52,074 bases of DNA from an uncultured Gilliamella sp. (GCA_946480175.1 CAMLIK010000009.1:1-52074); one strand, 5' to 3'; counted from the stretch's first letter, positions 1 to 8,495 are shown. Made by a program: numbers and translations. Notes: generated by a model not told the origin, from the sequence alone.

Positions 1-677
1 TGGCAACACCTAAGGATCTTAATTATTTCGCTATTGGTTTTTCATTAACTGAAAATATTATCGAATCTATTGATGAAATTTATGGTATTGATATTATTGA
101 TACCGAACAAGGTATTGAAGTCCATATTGATCTCTCTTCACGACGTTTTATGCAATTAAAGCAAAACCGTCGATATTTGACTGGTCGAACCGGCTGTGGA
201 ATTTGTGGTAGCGAACAAATAGAGCAAGTTTGTCAGTTTATTCCTCCTCTTCCATTATGTGATAAAATTCATCTATCTGATTTTCATCAATCTCTTAATG
301 ATTTAACTAAAGTTCAGACCGTAGGTAGTCAAACTGGTTGTACTCATGCTGCAGTATGGTTAGATTTAAACGGTAATTTTATTGCAGGATTTGAAGATGT
401 AGGTAGGCATGTCGCTTTAGATAAATTATTAGGTTATCGCGCGGAATTACAACAAAAAAATAATCAGAATACAAAAGGTATTATTCTGGTTTCAAGTCGA
501 GCAAGTTACGAAATGGTGCAAAAAACGGCTCGTTGTGGTGTAGAGTTCCTCTTTGCTGTCTCAGCGGCAACTTCAATGGCGATTGAACAAGCTAAACAAA
601 GTCAATTAACATTAGTCGGCTTTTTTAGAGGAGCTCAAGGGGTTATTTATTCTCATAGTGAACGTATTATCGAATAA
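1..677 (+). CDS. fdhD: FdhD, formate dehydrogenase sulfur-transfer accessory protein (5' end outside window)
   Basis: The reading frame is open from base 3, so the gene starts before the window. FdhD carries sulfur from the cysteine desulfurase IscS to the Mo-bisMGD cofactor of formate dehydrogenase in the cytoplasm, a step needed for formate dehydrogenase activity. Visible here are the RTGCGICG segment with the paired cysteines of the CxxC loop (bases 195-206), a GCTHAA motif, the EDVGRH motif, the SSRASYEMVQK block and a family-typical C-terminus ending in YSHSERII. About the first quarter of the protein is missing. No clear terminator follows. The modABC block near 17 kb would supply the molybdenum that such an enzyme needs; no formate dehydrogenase gene lies in the window. 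Confidence 0.95.
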   Translation, partial: ATPKDLNYFAIGFSLTENIIESIDEIYGIDIIDTEQGIEVHIDLSSRRFMQLKQNRRYLTGRTGCGICGSEQIEQVCQFIPPLPLCDKIHLSDFHQSLNDLTKVQTVGSQTGCTHAAVWLDLNGNFIAGFEDVGRHVALDKLLGYRAELQQKNNQNTKGIILVSSRASYEMVQKTARCGVEFLFAVSAATSMAIEQAKQSQLTLVGFFRGAQGVIYSHSERIIE

Positions 678-929
678 TATGCAATTTTTAGTTAAATTAG
701 TCAAAAAATGGTTGAAATAATCTATTGATTATTATAATAAAAACAATATATTAACTATTTTATCTTAAGATATCCCATCATACGTCTTTCTTTATTGGTC
801 GAAGATCATCATAATATACACCCAAAATAAGAACGACTCTGTTTTTATTCTATATTATACGATCTCTCTAAAATTATGAATTTAATCTTTATCAATTAAG
901 GCTTTACTACAATTTGAAAGGATAGCGTC

Positions 930-1748
930 ATGCATCAAACAGCAGATATTCAACAAGCAGTAAACTATATTCAACAAATATCGGATAAAAAACCAACAAT
1001 CGGGATTATACTTGGATCAGGCTTAGGCTCTTTTGCCGATACTCTTAAAGACGCCATTCATATTCCTTATGACAATATTCCTCACTTTGCAAAATCCGCT
1101 GCAGTTGGCCATGCCAATGAATTAGTGATTGGTCAATCCGGTGATAAAACAGTTCTCGCGATGAAAGGCCGTTTCCATTACTATGAAGGATTTTCATTAG
1201 ATCAAGTTACTTTCCCAGTGCGGGTAATGAAAATGCTTGGCGTTGAAAAACTCATCATTACCAATGCCTGTGGTGCAGTCAACACGAGCTTTAAACCAGG
1301 TGATTTGATGATAATTACTGATCACATTAACTTAACCGCTAACAATCCGTTAATGGGTCCTAATAATCCTGAACTAGGCGTACGCTTTTTGGATGTAAGT
1401 GAAGTATATAACAAACAATTAAGAGCAACTGTTAGCGAAGTGGCTAAAGAACTAAACATCACTTTACAACAAGGTGTTTATGCATGGTGGACAGGACCAA
1501 CTTATGAAACCCCAGCAGAAATTAGAATGATCCGTACCTTAGGTGCTGATGCAGTTGGTATGTCTACTGTACCTGAAGCAATTATTGCTCATCATTCTGG
1601 TATTAAAACTATCGGGATTTCATGTTTAACTAATATGGCTTGTGGAATTTTAGATCAACCTTTAGGACATGAAGAAGTGATTGAAACAGCTGAACGTGTT
1701 AAATCAACCTTCTTAAAATTGATTACTAATACAATTGCGCGTTTTTGA
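930..1748 (+). CDS. punA: Purine-nucleoside phosphorylase (trimeric PNP family)
   Basis: Phosphorolysis of inosine, guanosine and related 6-oxopurine (deoxy)nucleosides to base plus (deoxy)ribose-1-phosphate in purine salvage. The 272 residues hold the phosphate-binding LGSGLG near the N-terminus, the GRFHYYEG loop, TNACGAVN, the GPTYETPAEIRM block with the base-binding glutamate, GADAVGMSTVPE for ribose contacts and a late TNMACGI asparagine motif. Start ATG is preceded by GAAAGGATAG. It looks closer to the general PNP (PunA/PupG) type than to E. coli XapA, although the gene just downstream is a XapB-like permease, so xanthosine may also be a substrate. The 54-base gap to that gene suggests one operon. 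The symbol is a family-level choice. Confidence 0.93.
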   Translation: MHQTADIQQAVNYIQQISDKKPTIGIILGSGLGSFADTLKDAIHIPYDNIPHFAKSAAVGHANELVIGQSGDKTVLAMKGRFHYYEGFSLDQVTFPVRVMKMLGVEKLIITNACGAVNTSFKPGDLMIITDHINLTANNPLMGPNNPELGVRFLDVSEVYNKQLRATVSEVAKELNITLQQGVYAWWTGPTYETPAEIRMIRTLGADAVGMSTVPEAIIAHHSGIKTIGISCLTNMACGILDQPLGHEEVIETAERVKSTFLKLITNTIARF

Positions 1749-1802
1749 TTTGTAATTTTTTAAAATTTATTTTAGTAGTTCACTTTATTTTGGATATAAA
1801 TA

Positions 1803-3029
1803 ATGAACATGAAACATAGATTACAAGTAATGATGCTTTTCCAATATTTCATTTGGGGAAGCTGGCTGACGACGTTTGGTATTTACTTAATCAATACCTT
1901 GCATTTTTCGGGTGCTGAAGTCGGGCTGGTTTATAGTACGAAAGGCTTTGCGGTATTAATTATGCCTTTTATTATTGGTATTATTGCGGATAAATTTATT
2001 CCACCTAAATATTTATTTATGCTTTGTCATGCTGTTTGTGCTATTGCTCTGTTTTTTGCAGCATCCGCAACTACACCCAGTGACTTATATTGGTTGATGC
2101 TTATCAATGCGATGGCATTTATGCCAACTATTGCCTTATCTAATTCAATAAGCTATCACTGTTTAGAGAAAAGTCATTTAGATTCTGTCAGCGTTTTTCC
2201 GAAAATTCGTGTTTTTGGAACAATCGGCTTTATTATCGCTATGTGGACTATAAGCTTACTTAAATTCGATACAAGTAATGCTCAACTCTATATTGCTTGT
2301 GGTGCATCAGTAATTTTGGTTATCTACAGTGCTACCTTACCTGATATTAAAATAAACCAAGATCAACAACTATCATGGATTTCACGTTTAGGTTTAGATG
2401 CATTCGTATTATTTAAAAAACCAGTAATGTCAATATTTTTTCTTTTTTCGATGTTATTAGGAGCTATATTACAAATCACCAACACCTTTGGCGGTGCATT
2501 TTTGAAAGATTTTGGCCAGATCCCACAATTTCAAGATAGCATCATTGTGCAACATCCTGCGATATTATTATCAGTATCACAAATGGCAGAAGTTGCTTTT
2601 ATTTTGACTATCCCATATTTTCTTAATAAATTTGGTATAAAAAAAGTCATAATGATTAGTTTAATGGCATGGACATTAAGATTCGGCTTTTTTGCCTATG
2701 GTGATCCAACACCATTGGGTTTTGTATTATTGATGTTATCAATGATTGTGTATGGTTGTGCTTTTGACTTTTTTAATATTTCAGGTTCTATCTTTATAGA
2801 AAAAGAGGTGAATTCTAATATCCGTGCCAGCGCCCAAGGTCTATTTATGACAATGGTTAACGGTATTGGTGCAATTATTGGCTCATTTATTAGTGGTGTT
2901 GTAGTCGATATCAATACCCATGATGGATTAAAAGATTGGCATTCAATATGGTTAATTTTTGCGGCTTACGCATTAGTTTTAGGTTTTGTTTTCTATTTTA
3001 CCTTTAATTATAAACAAGCTACGAAGTAA
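1803..3029 (+). CDS. xapB: XapB-like nucleoside:proton symporter (MFS)
   Basis: Inner-membrane nucleoside permease of the NHS family (NupG/XapB) that imports nucleosides with protons. The 408 residues form about 12 hydrophobic segments. The opening QYFIWGSWL, the NAMAFMPTIALSNSISY block, KIRVFGTIGFI, LQITNTFGGAFL, the SQMAEVAFILTIP stretch and SMIVYGCAFDFFNISGS match my recollection of E. coli XapB almost through the whole length. Placed directly after the phosphorylase, it would feed that enzyme with imported purine nucleosides, as xapAB does. A strong hairpin terminator follows at 3042-3085. NupG is the alternative family member, but these blocks favour XapB. Confidence 0.93.
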   Translation: MNMKHRLQVMMLFQYFIWGSWLTTFGIYLINTLHFSGAEVGLVYSTKGFAVLIMPFIIGIIADKFIPPKYLFMLCHAVCAIALFFAASATTPSDLYWLMLINAMAFMPTIALSNSISYHCLEKSHLDSVSVFPKIRVFGTIGFIIAMWTISLLKFDTSNAQLYIACGASVILVIYSATLPDIKINQDQQLSWISRLGLDAFVLFKKPVMSIFFLFSMLLGAILQITNTFGGAFLKDFGQIPQFQDSIIVQHPAILLSVSQMAEVAFILTIPYFLNKFGIKKVIMISLMAWTLRFGFFAYGDPTPLGFVLLMLSMIVYGCAFDFFNISGSIFIEKEVNSNIRASAQGLFMTMVNGIGAIIGSFISGVVVDINTHDGLKDWHSIWLIFAAYALVLGFVFYFTFNYKQATK

Positions 3030-3041
3030 CAACTTATCAAT

Positions 3042-3085
3042 ATAAATAAGGGATAAATCATCCCTTATTTATCCTCTGTTTTTTT
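3042..3085 (+). terminator. Rho-independent terminator after the nucleoside operon
   Basis: A perfect 13-bp stem (3042-3054 pairs with 3060-3072) with loop AAATC, followed within a few bases by a run of seven or more T residues near 3079-3085. It lies 12 bases past the xapB stop codon. Confidence 0.85.
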
Positions 3086-3108
3086 GAGTATTAACATACC
3101 GTAAAAAT

Positions 3109-3140
3109 AGTGACAATAGCCACAAAATATTGGCTATAAT
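3109..3140 (+). promoter_or_regulatory. Possible promoter with CRP-like half sites before the EamA gene
   Basis: A perfect -10 hexamer TATAAT lies at 3135-3140, about 58 bases before the EamA start codon. Upstream, AGTGA-N6-CCACA (3109-3124) matches 8 of 10 bases of the CRP core TGTGA-N6-TCACA. The -35 is poor (GTGACA, 19-base spacer), so activator help would make sense. The spacing is not a standard CRP class, so this is tentative. Confidence 0.35.
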
Positions 3141-3197
3141 TTTTTACGCGCCATTAGTTGGTATTAAATATTGTTTTAAACGTTATGAGATTTAAGT

Positions 3198-4097
3198 ATG
3201 AAAGAAAAATTTTTAGGTGGTTTATTAGTTTTTTTAGGTGCGTGTAGTTTTGGCGTACTTTCTTCAATTGTAAAAACAGCTTATAAATCTGGTTACACCC
3301 TTGGTCAAGTCACCGGCGTTCAGTGCTTTTTAGGGATGTTGATATTATGGGGTATTCATCTTATTGTAAAGACGTTTAATAAAAGCAAATTAAATAAGCA
3401 AAATAAAACACCATTAGCTAAAAAATGGAAGGTCTGTGCAGTTGGTATATTCCCTGGGTTAGTCGGCATTTGCTATTATCAATGTGTGCAGTTAGTGCCA
3501 GCGTCAATCGCAATTATTTTGCTAATGCAATATCTATGGATTAGTATAATTATTGATTTTGTTATTTTTAAAAATAAACCAACTCCGATTCAATTAATCA
3601 CAGTTGTTATCATTATTGTCGGAAGCTCTTTAGCTGCAGGCATTTTTAATCAGACAATTAAATTAAATTTAACAGGTTGTTTCTTCGGCTTTTTAGCAGC
3701 AATAATGTACTCACTTTTTATTACCACCAGTAGCAATATTGGTAATCAATTACCAAAATTAGAAAAGAGTGCCTTAATGATAACGGGTGCTTGCATTGTG
3801 ACTTTTTGTATTTTTCCACCACTGTTCTTCTTTGAACTTAGTATTGACGATAAAATCTATCAACTAGGATTTTTACTAGCCTTACTGGGCACAGTTTTAC
3901 CACCGTTTCTATTTTCAGTCGGTATGCCTAAAATTGGTATTTCATTAAGTGCAATTTTATCGGCTGCTGAACTACCAATTGCGGTAACTTGTTCTTATTT
4001 CTATTTAAAAGAATCGGTCTACTTCAATCAATGGATAGGTGTAGTGATTATTTTGTTTGCCATTGCCTTACCAAATCTTAAACATTTAAGAAAATAA
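3198..4097 (+). CDS. EamA/DMT-family transporter
   Basis: An inner-membrane carrier of the drug/metabolite transporter superfamily, with 299 residues and about ten predicted membrane segments arranged as two EamA repeats (roughly residues 5-145 and 155-295). The first repeat holds VGICYYQCVQLVPASIAIILLMQY, and the second holds the typical end-of-repeat pattern ILSAAELPIAV followed by YFYLKESVYFNQWIGVVIIL. Family members export amino acids, metabolites or drugs; the substrate cannot be read from the sequence. It is a single gene, convergent with the DsdC-like regulator and separated from it by a bidirectional hairpin. Confidence 0.85.
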   Translation: MKEKFLGGLLVFLGACSFGVLSSIVKTAYKSGYTLGQVTGVQCFLGMLILWGIHLIVKTFNKSKLNKQNKTPLAKKWKVCAVGIFPGLVGICYYQCVQLVPASIAIILLMQYLWISIIIDFVIFKNKPTPIQLITVVIIIVGSSLAAGIFNQTIKLNLTGCFFGFLAAIMYSLFITTSSNIGNQLPKLEKSALMITGACIVTFCIFPPLFFFELSIDDKIYQLGFLLALLGTVLPPFLFSVGMPKIGISLSAILSAAELPIAVTCSYFYLKESVYFNQWIGVVIILFAIALPNLKHLRK

Positions 4098-4108
4098 TCA
4101 TCAATAAG

Positions 4109-4132
4109 TTAAGTGTGGATAACCACACTTAA
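4109..4132. terminator. Bidirectional hairpin terminator between convergent genes
   Basis: Perfect 10-bp inverted repeat TTAAGTGTGG / CCACACTTAA around the four-base loop ATAA, placed between the stop codons of the EamA gene (+) and the DsdC-like gene (-). The flanks are AT-rich, so it can serve both strands. Confidence 0.75.
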
Positions 4133-4150
4133 TTATCATTAATTTTACCA

Positions 4151-5095
4151 TCAAGCATACAATACATAACTTTTTAACCACTGAATAAAAATATCCATTT
4201 TAGGATTATATTTTTCTTGTGATTTACAAATATAATAACGTTTGGCACATGGCGCTTCCATGTCAGAAAACGGTTCAACAAGTTGTCCTGAATCTATATA
4301 TTCAGCAATAATTTGTTTACGACCGATGGCAACACCTGCACTATTGATTGCAGCGGCAACAGAATGATCTGAGTGATCAAATAGCATATTTTGCATTTTG
4401 TTGAAATCGAAAGACAACGAAAAATGATTAGCCCAAGTTTGCCATTCATCAAAACTAAAATCTAAAAATTTATTTTGATTGTAATGCAATAAAACACAAT
4501 TTTTTAAATTTTCTGTGTTGTTATAAAGATTATGTTGATGAGCATAATTGGGTGTACAAACAGGGATAATCGTTTCACTAATTAAATGTTCGCACGATAA
4601 TTCGTCATGGTGTAACGAATCATAATAGATAGCTAAGTCAATTGGATACTGACTAAAATCAATATCATTATTACCAGAAATAATATTTAAAGTGATATGA
4701 GGATAATAATTAATAAATTGTGATAATTTTGGAATTAAAAACTCTCGAGTGAATGATGGGCAAGAATAAATAGTTAGTGCACCAGTAACACCTTTATTTT
4801 TAATTTCTAAAATTTCTTGATTTAAAATGTTAAGTGATTTTTTTACAATTGCGAATAAATTTTTTCCATCATGAGTCAAGGTAATCCTTCGATGAAATCG
4901 CTTAAATAATTTAAAATTAAGCTCTTCTTCAAGTTTATTGATTTGATGGCTTACTGCACTTGGGCTAATACAGAGTTCTTCAGCAGCTAATGCAAAGGAT
5001 AAGTGACGTGCGACCGATTCAAATGTATGCAATTTTGATAACTGATAACGATTTATAAAACGATTTTTATTTGGTAAAATACCTTCATTATTCAT
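4151..5095 (-). CDS. dsdC: DsdC-like LysR-family transcriptional regulator
   Basis: A LysR-type regulator of 314 residues. The N-terminal winged helix-turn-helix (about 16-75: LSKLHTFESVARHLSFALAAE, then SPSAVSHQINKLEEEL) and the effector domain, including LNQEILEIKN, PIDLAIYYDS, the IPVCTPNYA segment and AINSAGVAIGRKQ, follow E. coli DsdC closely from memory (311 residues). DsdC activates dsdXA for D-serine uptake and deamination. The start is supported by AGGAAGT seven to eight bases upstream. The oddity is context: there is no dsdX or dsdA on either side, only a long gene-free gap on the side where the target operon would be expected. It may act on distant genes, or the target may have been lost. 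Confidence 0.8.
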   Translation of the reverse strand: MNNEGILPNKNRFINRYQLSKLHTFESVARHLSFALAAEELCISPSAVSHQINKLEEELNFKLFKRFHRRITLTHDGKNLFAIVKKSLNILNQEILEIKNKGVTGALTIYSCPSFTREFLIPKLSQFINYYPHITLNIISGNNDIDFSQYPIDLAIYYDSLHHDELSCEHLISETIIPVCTPNYAHQHNLYNNTENLKNCVLLHYNQNKFLDFSFDEWQTWANHFSLSFDFNKMQNMLFDHSDHSVAAAINSAGVAIGRKQIIAEYIDSGQLVEPFSDMEAPCAKRYYICKSQEKYNPKMDIFIQWLKSYVLYA

Positions 5096-6103
5096 TTTTT
5101 ACTTCCTATATACCATCATAAAACATGGTTGGATATAATCTATTCCTAATCAGCATGCCAACAAATACTTATTCATCAATATCTCTAACTCCTTACTAAA
5201 ATGAATTTTATCACATAATTGGAGCAATTTAGCTCATGTAAAGTTAACAATAGATCATTTATCAAATAGTAGACAAAAATAATAAAAAATACTAGTATCT
5301 AATGGCTTAAAAGCTATAATAATTAATTTATTAAATTCTACTATGGTAGAATATTGTTTTTAAGAAAATTCTCAACCGTGAATAATACTTCTTGTTAATT
5401 TTATTTAATGAAATTAACAAGAAGTAAAATTATCTGTTGGTATTGATATCTTATTGATTGTCCCAATATAATGTATGCTGTTTTATAGTGTTTAGAATAG
5501 GTAAATTTGCTTCATTGAAAGTTGATTAGTTTTAAATAATATTATAATAACACTAACAAAACTGTTTAAGTCCACTATGACAATTAAAAGTGAAGTTATT
5601 CTCATTATTACTCATCTTTTCAAGAAGATTCGATATTTTTCAGATGGTCTTATAAGAATCAATGATTGAAGTATCTCAAGATGAATATTTTACCAAGATG
5701 AGAGGTTTAATAATGAGTAATAAATGCTTGTTTAAAATAAAGTATGATTTATCTTTATGTAGACAAAAAAGGTAGATTATTAAGCCAATTAAATTTTATA
5801 CCAACACAGTTTGGTAATAATAATATTTCCAATTTTTTATAACCATTATTTAAAAATTATTAAAGGAGGCACTTAAAAAATATTCGGTTTAAAATGAGTT
5901 ATTAATTAGCTTTTTAGTATTATTCTAATTATAACAATATGTTTTTTTCTAAACATTAATAGTCAATTGTAAATAGTAGTATATAAAAAAATCTTTATTG
6001 ATTTTTATTTATAAACATGAAGTTATACAGGTATACCTTGGCAATAGTGTTTATTGTCAATTTATTGTTCTATTTTTACCCTGAATTAAAAGGAAGTTAC
6101 AGA
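5096..6103. other. Long gene-poor intergenic region, possibly decayed
   Basis: About 1 kb of very AT-rich DNA with no convincing gene. It holds a perfect 15-bp inverted repeat (5387-5425), two short overlapping open frames of 30 and 37 codons (5577-5669 and 5662-5775) with no recognisable motif, and a strong ribosome-binding-like AAAGGAGG at about 5862-5869 that no usable start codon follows. A hydrophobic in-frame extension of the downstream unknown gene begins at 6017 but lacks a ribosome-binding site. The picture fits a decayed gene region or a large regulatory region in front of dsdC. Confidence 0.5.
5387..5425. repeat. Perfect 15-bp inverted repeat (hairpin)
   Basis: ACTTCTTGTTAATTT at 5387-5401 pairs perfectly with 5411-5425 across a 9-base loop. 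Neither side carries a proper T-run and neither is next to a gene end, so it is not a normal terminator. It could be an operator, a relic terminator or a structured RNA stem. Confidence 0.6.
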
Positions 6104-6574
6104 ATGAAGACATATAAAAAGCCATTATTTACCTTAGTACACTGTAATGACGCTATTCCTGAACACAAAACCTTAGCTTATTTAGATTCAACGTTAAATG
6201 ACTATACTGATCATATCGATGAAATTATTGGGTTACGTATTAAGGAATTAAAACTTCACCATTCTGAATATAGGGAACATCATAATGATACCAACAATAA
6301 ATCCGGTTTTTCATTTATTTTTCCTGAAATTTTTGAGTCAGAACATCATAAAAAACAGATTGGCATGTTAAAAGAGGAAATGTTAATTGCCAAAGAATCA
6401 AATAAAGTAATGGGATTACTTAATGATCGTTTAAAGGAATTTGCCAAGTTCTATCCAGAAGTACAACTTAATTTGAACAATGTTCAATTGTTACCAACTA
6501 AATTCAAAGAATACCTGTTTGCTCCACCTTTAGTCTTGACCGAAGATAATGCAATTATGCTTTGGGATGACTAG
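6104..6574 (+). CDS. Hypothetical protein
   Basis: I do not recognise this protein. From the ATG at 6104 it has 156 residues, mostly polar and helical, with a His- and Glu-rich middle (HHSEYREHHND, ESEHHKKQ) and a conserved-looking tail (FKEYLFAPPLVLTEDNAIMLWDD). AAAAGGAAG sits seven bases before this ATG, which is why I chose it. The frame is open upstream to an ATG at 6017, which would add 29 residues including a hydrophobic stretch (LAIVFIVNLLFYFYP) resembling a signal anchor, but no ribosome-binding site precedes that codon. If the longer form is made, the protein would be membrane-anchored. It stands alone, ends in a strong terminator and follows the gene-poor region. Confidence 0.65.
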   Translation: MKTYKKPLFTLVHCNDAIPEHKTLAYLDSTLNDYTDHIDEIIGLRIKELKLHHSEYREHHNDTNNKSGFSFIFPEIFESEHHKKQIGMLKEEMLIAKESNKVMGLLNDRLKEFAKFYPEVQLNLNNVQLLPTKFKEYLFAPPLVLTEDNAIMLWDD

Positions 6575-6601
6575 AAAAAACTTAACAATAATTAATAAGC
6601 C

Positions 6602-6640
6602 AAAATCTACAGTATTAATATACTGTAGATTTTTTATTTA
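6602..6640 (+). terminator. Rho-independent terminator
   Basis: A 13-bp perfect stem (6602-6614 with 6621-6633, core ATCTACAGTA) and a six-base loop run into a T-rich tail TTTTTATTT. It lies 28 bases after the hypothetical gene. With A-rich DNA on the other side it may also stop transcription from amtB. Confidence 0.85.
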
Positions 6641-6681
6641 ACATTCTTACTAATTTTATTTCTAACCTATTATTTTTTTAA

Positions 6682-7962
6682 TTAACTATTGAATGCGCTT
6701 TCACCGTGACTGTTGATATCCAGACCTTCACGTTCATATTCTTCACAAACGCGTAAACCAACAATAAGATCTGCTATTTTATAAGCAATAAAGGCAATAA
6801 TGGAAGTCCAAATAACACAAGTAATAACACTCATTAATTGTATTCCAACTTGACTCACCATAGTTATACCTTCTGTATAACCAACACCACCTAGTGATTT
6901 TGAAGTAAATACACCCGTTAATATACAGCCAACAATACCACAGACTCCATGAACGCCAAACACGTCACAAGTATCATCGACTTTTAAAATCCTTTTTAAA
7001 GAAGATACGCCCCATACACCTGCAAAACCACAAGCAAGACCAATCAACATTGCACCACCAACACCAACAAAGCCAGCTGCAGGAGTTATCCCAACTAATC
7101 CGGCAATCACACCCGATGCTGCACCTAAACAAGATGGTTTGCCACGTAGTATCCATTCAGCCATAGCCCAAGCAAGTACTGCCGCTGCTGTCGCAGCAAC
7201 CGTATTAATGAATGCCAGACCAGCGATTTCGTCAGCGTGTGTTGACGATCCAGCATTAAATCCAAACCAACCAATATATAGAATTGCAGCACCTAAATAG
7301 ACATAAGGCAAGTTGAAAGGCTTTAAAGGCTCACGGTTATAACCAATACGGCTTTTAAGCAAGTAAGCACCTAATAGACCTGCAACTGCTGCGTTAATAT
7401 GCACAACAGTACCACCAGCAAAATCCAATGCGCCTTCATCGCCAAGGATACCGCCACCCCACACCATATGTGCCATCGGAATATAGGAGAATGTAAACCA
7501 TAACACCATAAAGATTAAAACAGCTGAAAAGCGAATTCTTTCAGCAAATGCACCCAAAATTAAACAACAGGTAATACATGCAAAGGAACCTTGAAAAGCA
7601 ATCCAAATCATTTCATAAATTGAACCTGAAATATCCGTAATTCCGACATTAACTAACAAAAATTGGTCAAAATTACCAAAAAACCAGTTACCCTCACCAA
7701 ATGCTAATGAATAACCATAAACAATCCATAATACGGCTATTAATGAAAAAGTAACTAATACTTGTGATAACATAGAAAGTACATTTTTAGATCTTAATAA
7801 ACCACCATAAAAAAATGCGATACCCGGCACAGACATAAATAGTACTAATGCAGTACAAATCATCATAAAACCGTTATCAGCTTTATCAGCAATTGCCACT
7901 TCTTCGGCAAATACCGGGCAGGTTAGAACCAATCCTAAAGAGAGAATAATTTTTTTCAACAT
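6682..7962 (-). CDS. amtB: AmtB ammonium channel
   Basis: An inner-membrane trimeric channel that conducts ammonia/ammonium when nitrogen is scarce. Its 426 residues (E. coli AmtB has 428) start with a cleavable signal peptide (MLKKIILSLGLVLTCPVFAEE) and continue through about 11 membrane helices. The conserved GSFACITCCLILGAFAER block, the pore histidine in VVHIN (about residue 188), the second pore histidine in FGVHGVCGIVG and the AHMVWGGG motif are all present. It follows glnK by 20 bases on the same strand, the classic glnK-amtB operon in which deuridylylated GlnK plugs the channel. Expression should come from the sigma-54 promoter at 8360-8375. Confidence 0.97.
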   Translation of the reverse strand: MLKKIILSLGLVLTCPVFAEEVAIADKADNGFMMICTALVLFMSVPGIAFFYGGLLRSKNVLSMLSQVLVTFSLIAVLWIVYGYSLAFGEGNWFFGNFDQFLLVNVGITDISGSIYEMIWIAFQGSFACITCCLILGAFAERIRFSAVLIFMVLWFTFSYIPMAHMVWGGGILGDEGALDFAGGTVVHINAAVAGLLGAYLLKSRIGYNREPLKPFNLPYVYLGAAILYIGWFGFNAGSSTHADEIAGLAFINTVAATAAAVLAWAMAEWILRGKPSCLGAASGVIAGLVGITPAAGFVGVGGAMLIGLACGFAGVWGVSSLKRILKVDDTCDVFGVHGVCGIVGCILTGVFTSKSLGGVGYTEGITMVSQVGIQLMSVITCVIWTSIIAFIAYKIADLIVGLRVCEEYEREGLDINSHGESAFNS

Positions 7963-7982
7963 AATGATATCCTTATTGATAG

Positions 7983-8321
7983 TTATAGTGCTGACTCATC
8001 AGTCTCGCCGGTACGAATTCGAACAACATGTTCTAAAGAGGTAACAAATATTTTGCCATCGCCTATTTTTCCAGTATAAGCGGCTTTAGTAATGGTACTA
8101 ATAACTTCATCAAGCAATTCATCACTGATTGCTAATTCGATTTTAACTTTTGGTAGAAAATTAACATTGTATTCTGCTCCTCGATACAGTTCGGCGTGAC
8201 CTTTTTGACGACCAAAACCTTTAACCTCAGTAACAGTTAAACCTGTAACACCTATATTAGACAGTGATTCTCTAACCTCTTCTAGTTTAAAAGGTTTGAT
8301 AATTACAGTGACAAATTTCAT
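7983..8321 (-). CDS. glnK: GlnK, nitrogen regulatory PII protein
   Basis: A trimeric PII signal protein that senses 2-oxoglutarate, ATP and ADP, is uridylylated by GlnD, and blocks AmtB when nitrogen is plentiful. Its 112 residues are full length. Visible are the T-loop ending in [10 protein letters not shown] with the uridylylated tyrosine at position 51, the B-loop [10 protein letters not shown] and the C-loop RIRTGE. The linkage to amtB and the nitrogen-type promoter support GlnK rather than GlnB. The ATG is preceded by GAGGAG at good spacing. Confidence 0.97.
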   Translation of the reverse strand: MKFVTVIIKPFKLEEVRESLSNIGVTGLTVTEVKGFGRQKGHAELYRGAEYNVNFLPKVKIELAISDELLDEVISTITKAAYTGKIGDGKIFVTSLEHVVRIRTGETDESAL

Positions 8322-8359
8322 CCATTACTCCTCATAACTATTAATGTTATTAAAGGTAA

Positions 8360-8375
8360 TGCAAAGCGCGTGCCA
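8360..8375 (-). promoter_or_regulatory. Sigma-54 (RpoN) promoter of glnK-amtB
   Basis: Read on the minus strand the site is TGGCACGCGCTTTGCA: the -24 element TGGCAC and the -12 element TTGCA with exactly five bases between them, a perfect match to the sigma-54 consensus. It lies about 40 bases before the glnK start codon. Known biology: glnK-amtB promoters of this type are driven by phosphorylated NtrC. Confidence 0.92.
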
Positions 8376-8440
8376 AGAATTAATACTTGGTTAAGTAATA
8401 TTGAAACACTTTAAATTTTTGAGAATTATTGATTATTACT

Positions 8441-8472
8441 TTTTAGAAAAAAGTTGAGGAACGGGGTTTTTG
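8441..8472 (+). repeat. Dispersed intergenic element, copy A
   Basis: A-rich flank, core GTTGAGGAACGGGG, then a T-run. The same element occurs at 49959-49991 (one substitution and one indel over about 32 bases) and inverted at 22116-22145. The core GTT-GAGG-AAC can form a tiny tetraloop hairpin extended by A-T pairing of the flanks. This copy lies between the sigma-54 promoter and the NtrC site of glnK. Function unknown. Confidence 0.7.
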
Positions 8473-8495
8473 AAGTAAAAAATAATCGTATTATC

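Noticed and set aside
5577-5775. Two short overlapping open frames of 30 and 37 codons in the gap
   Set aside because: No ribosome-binding site, no recognisable motif and a length expected by chance; described only within the gap entry.
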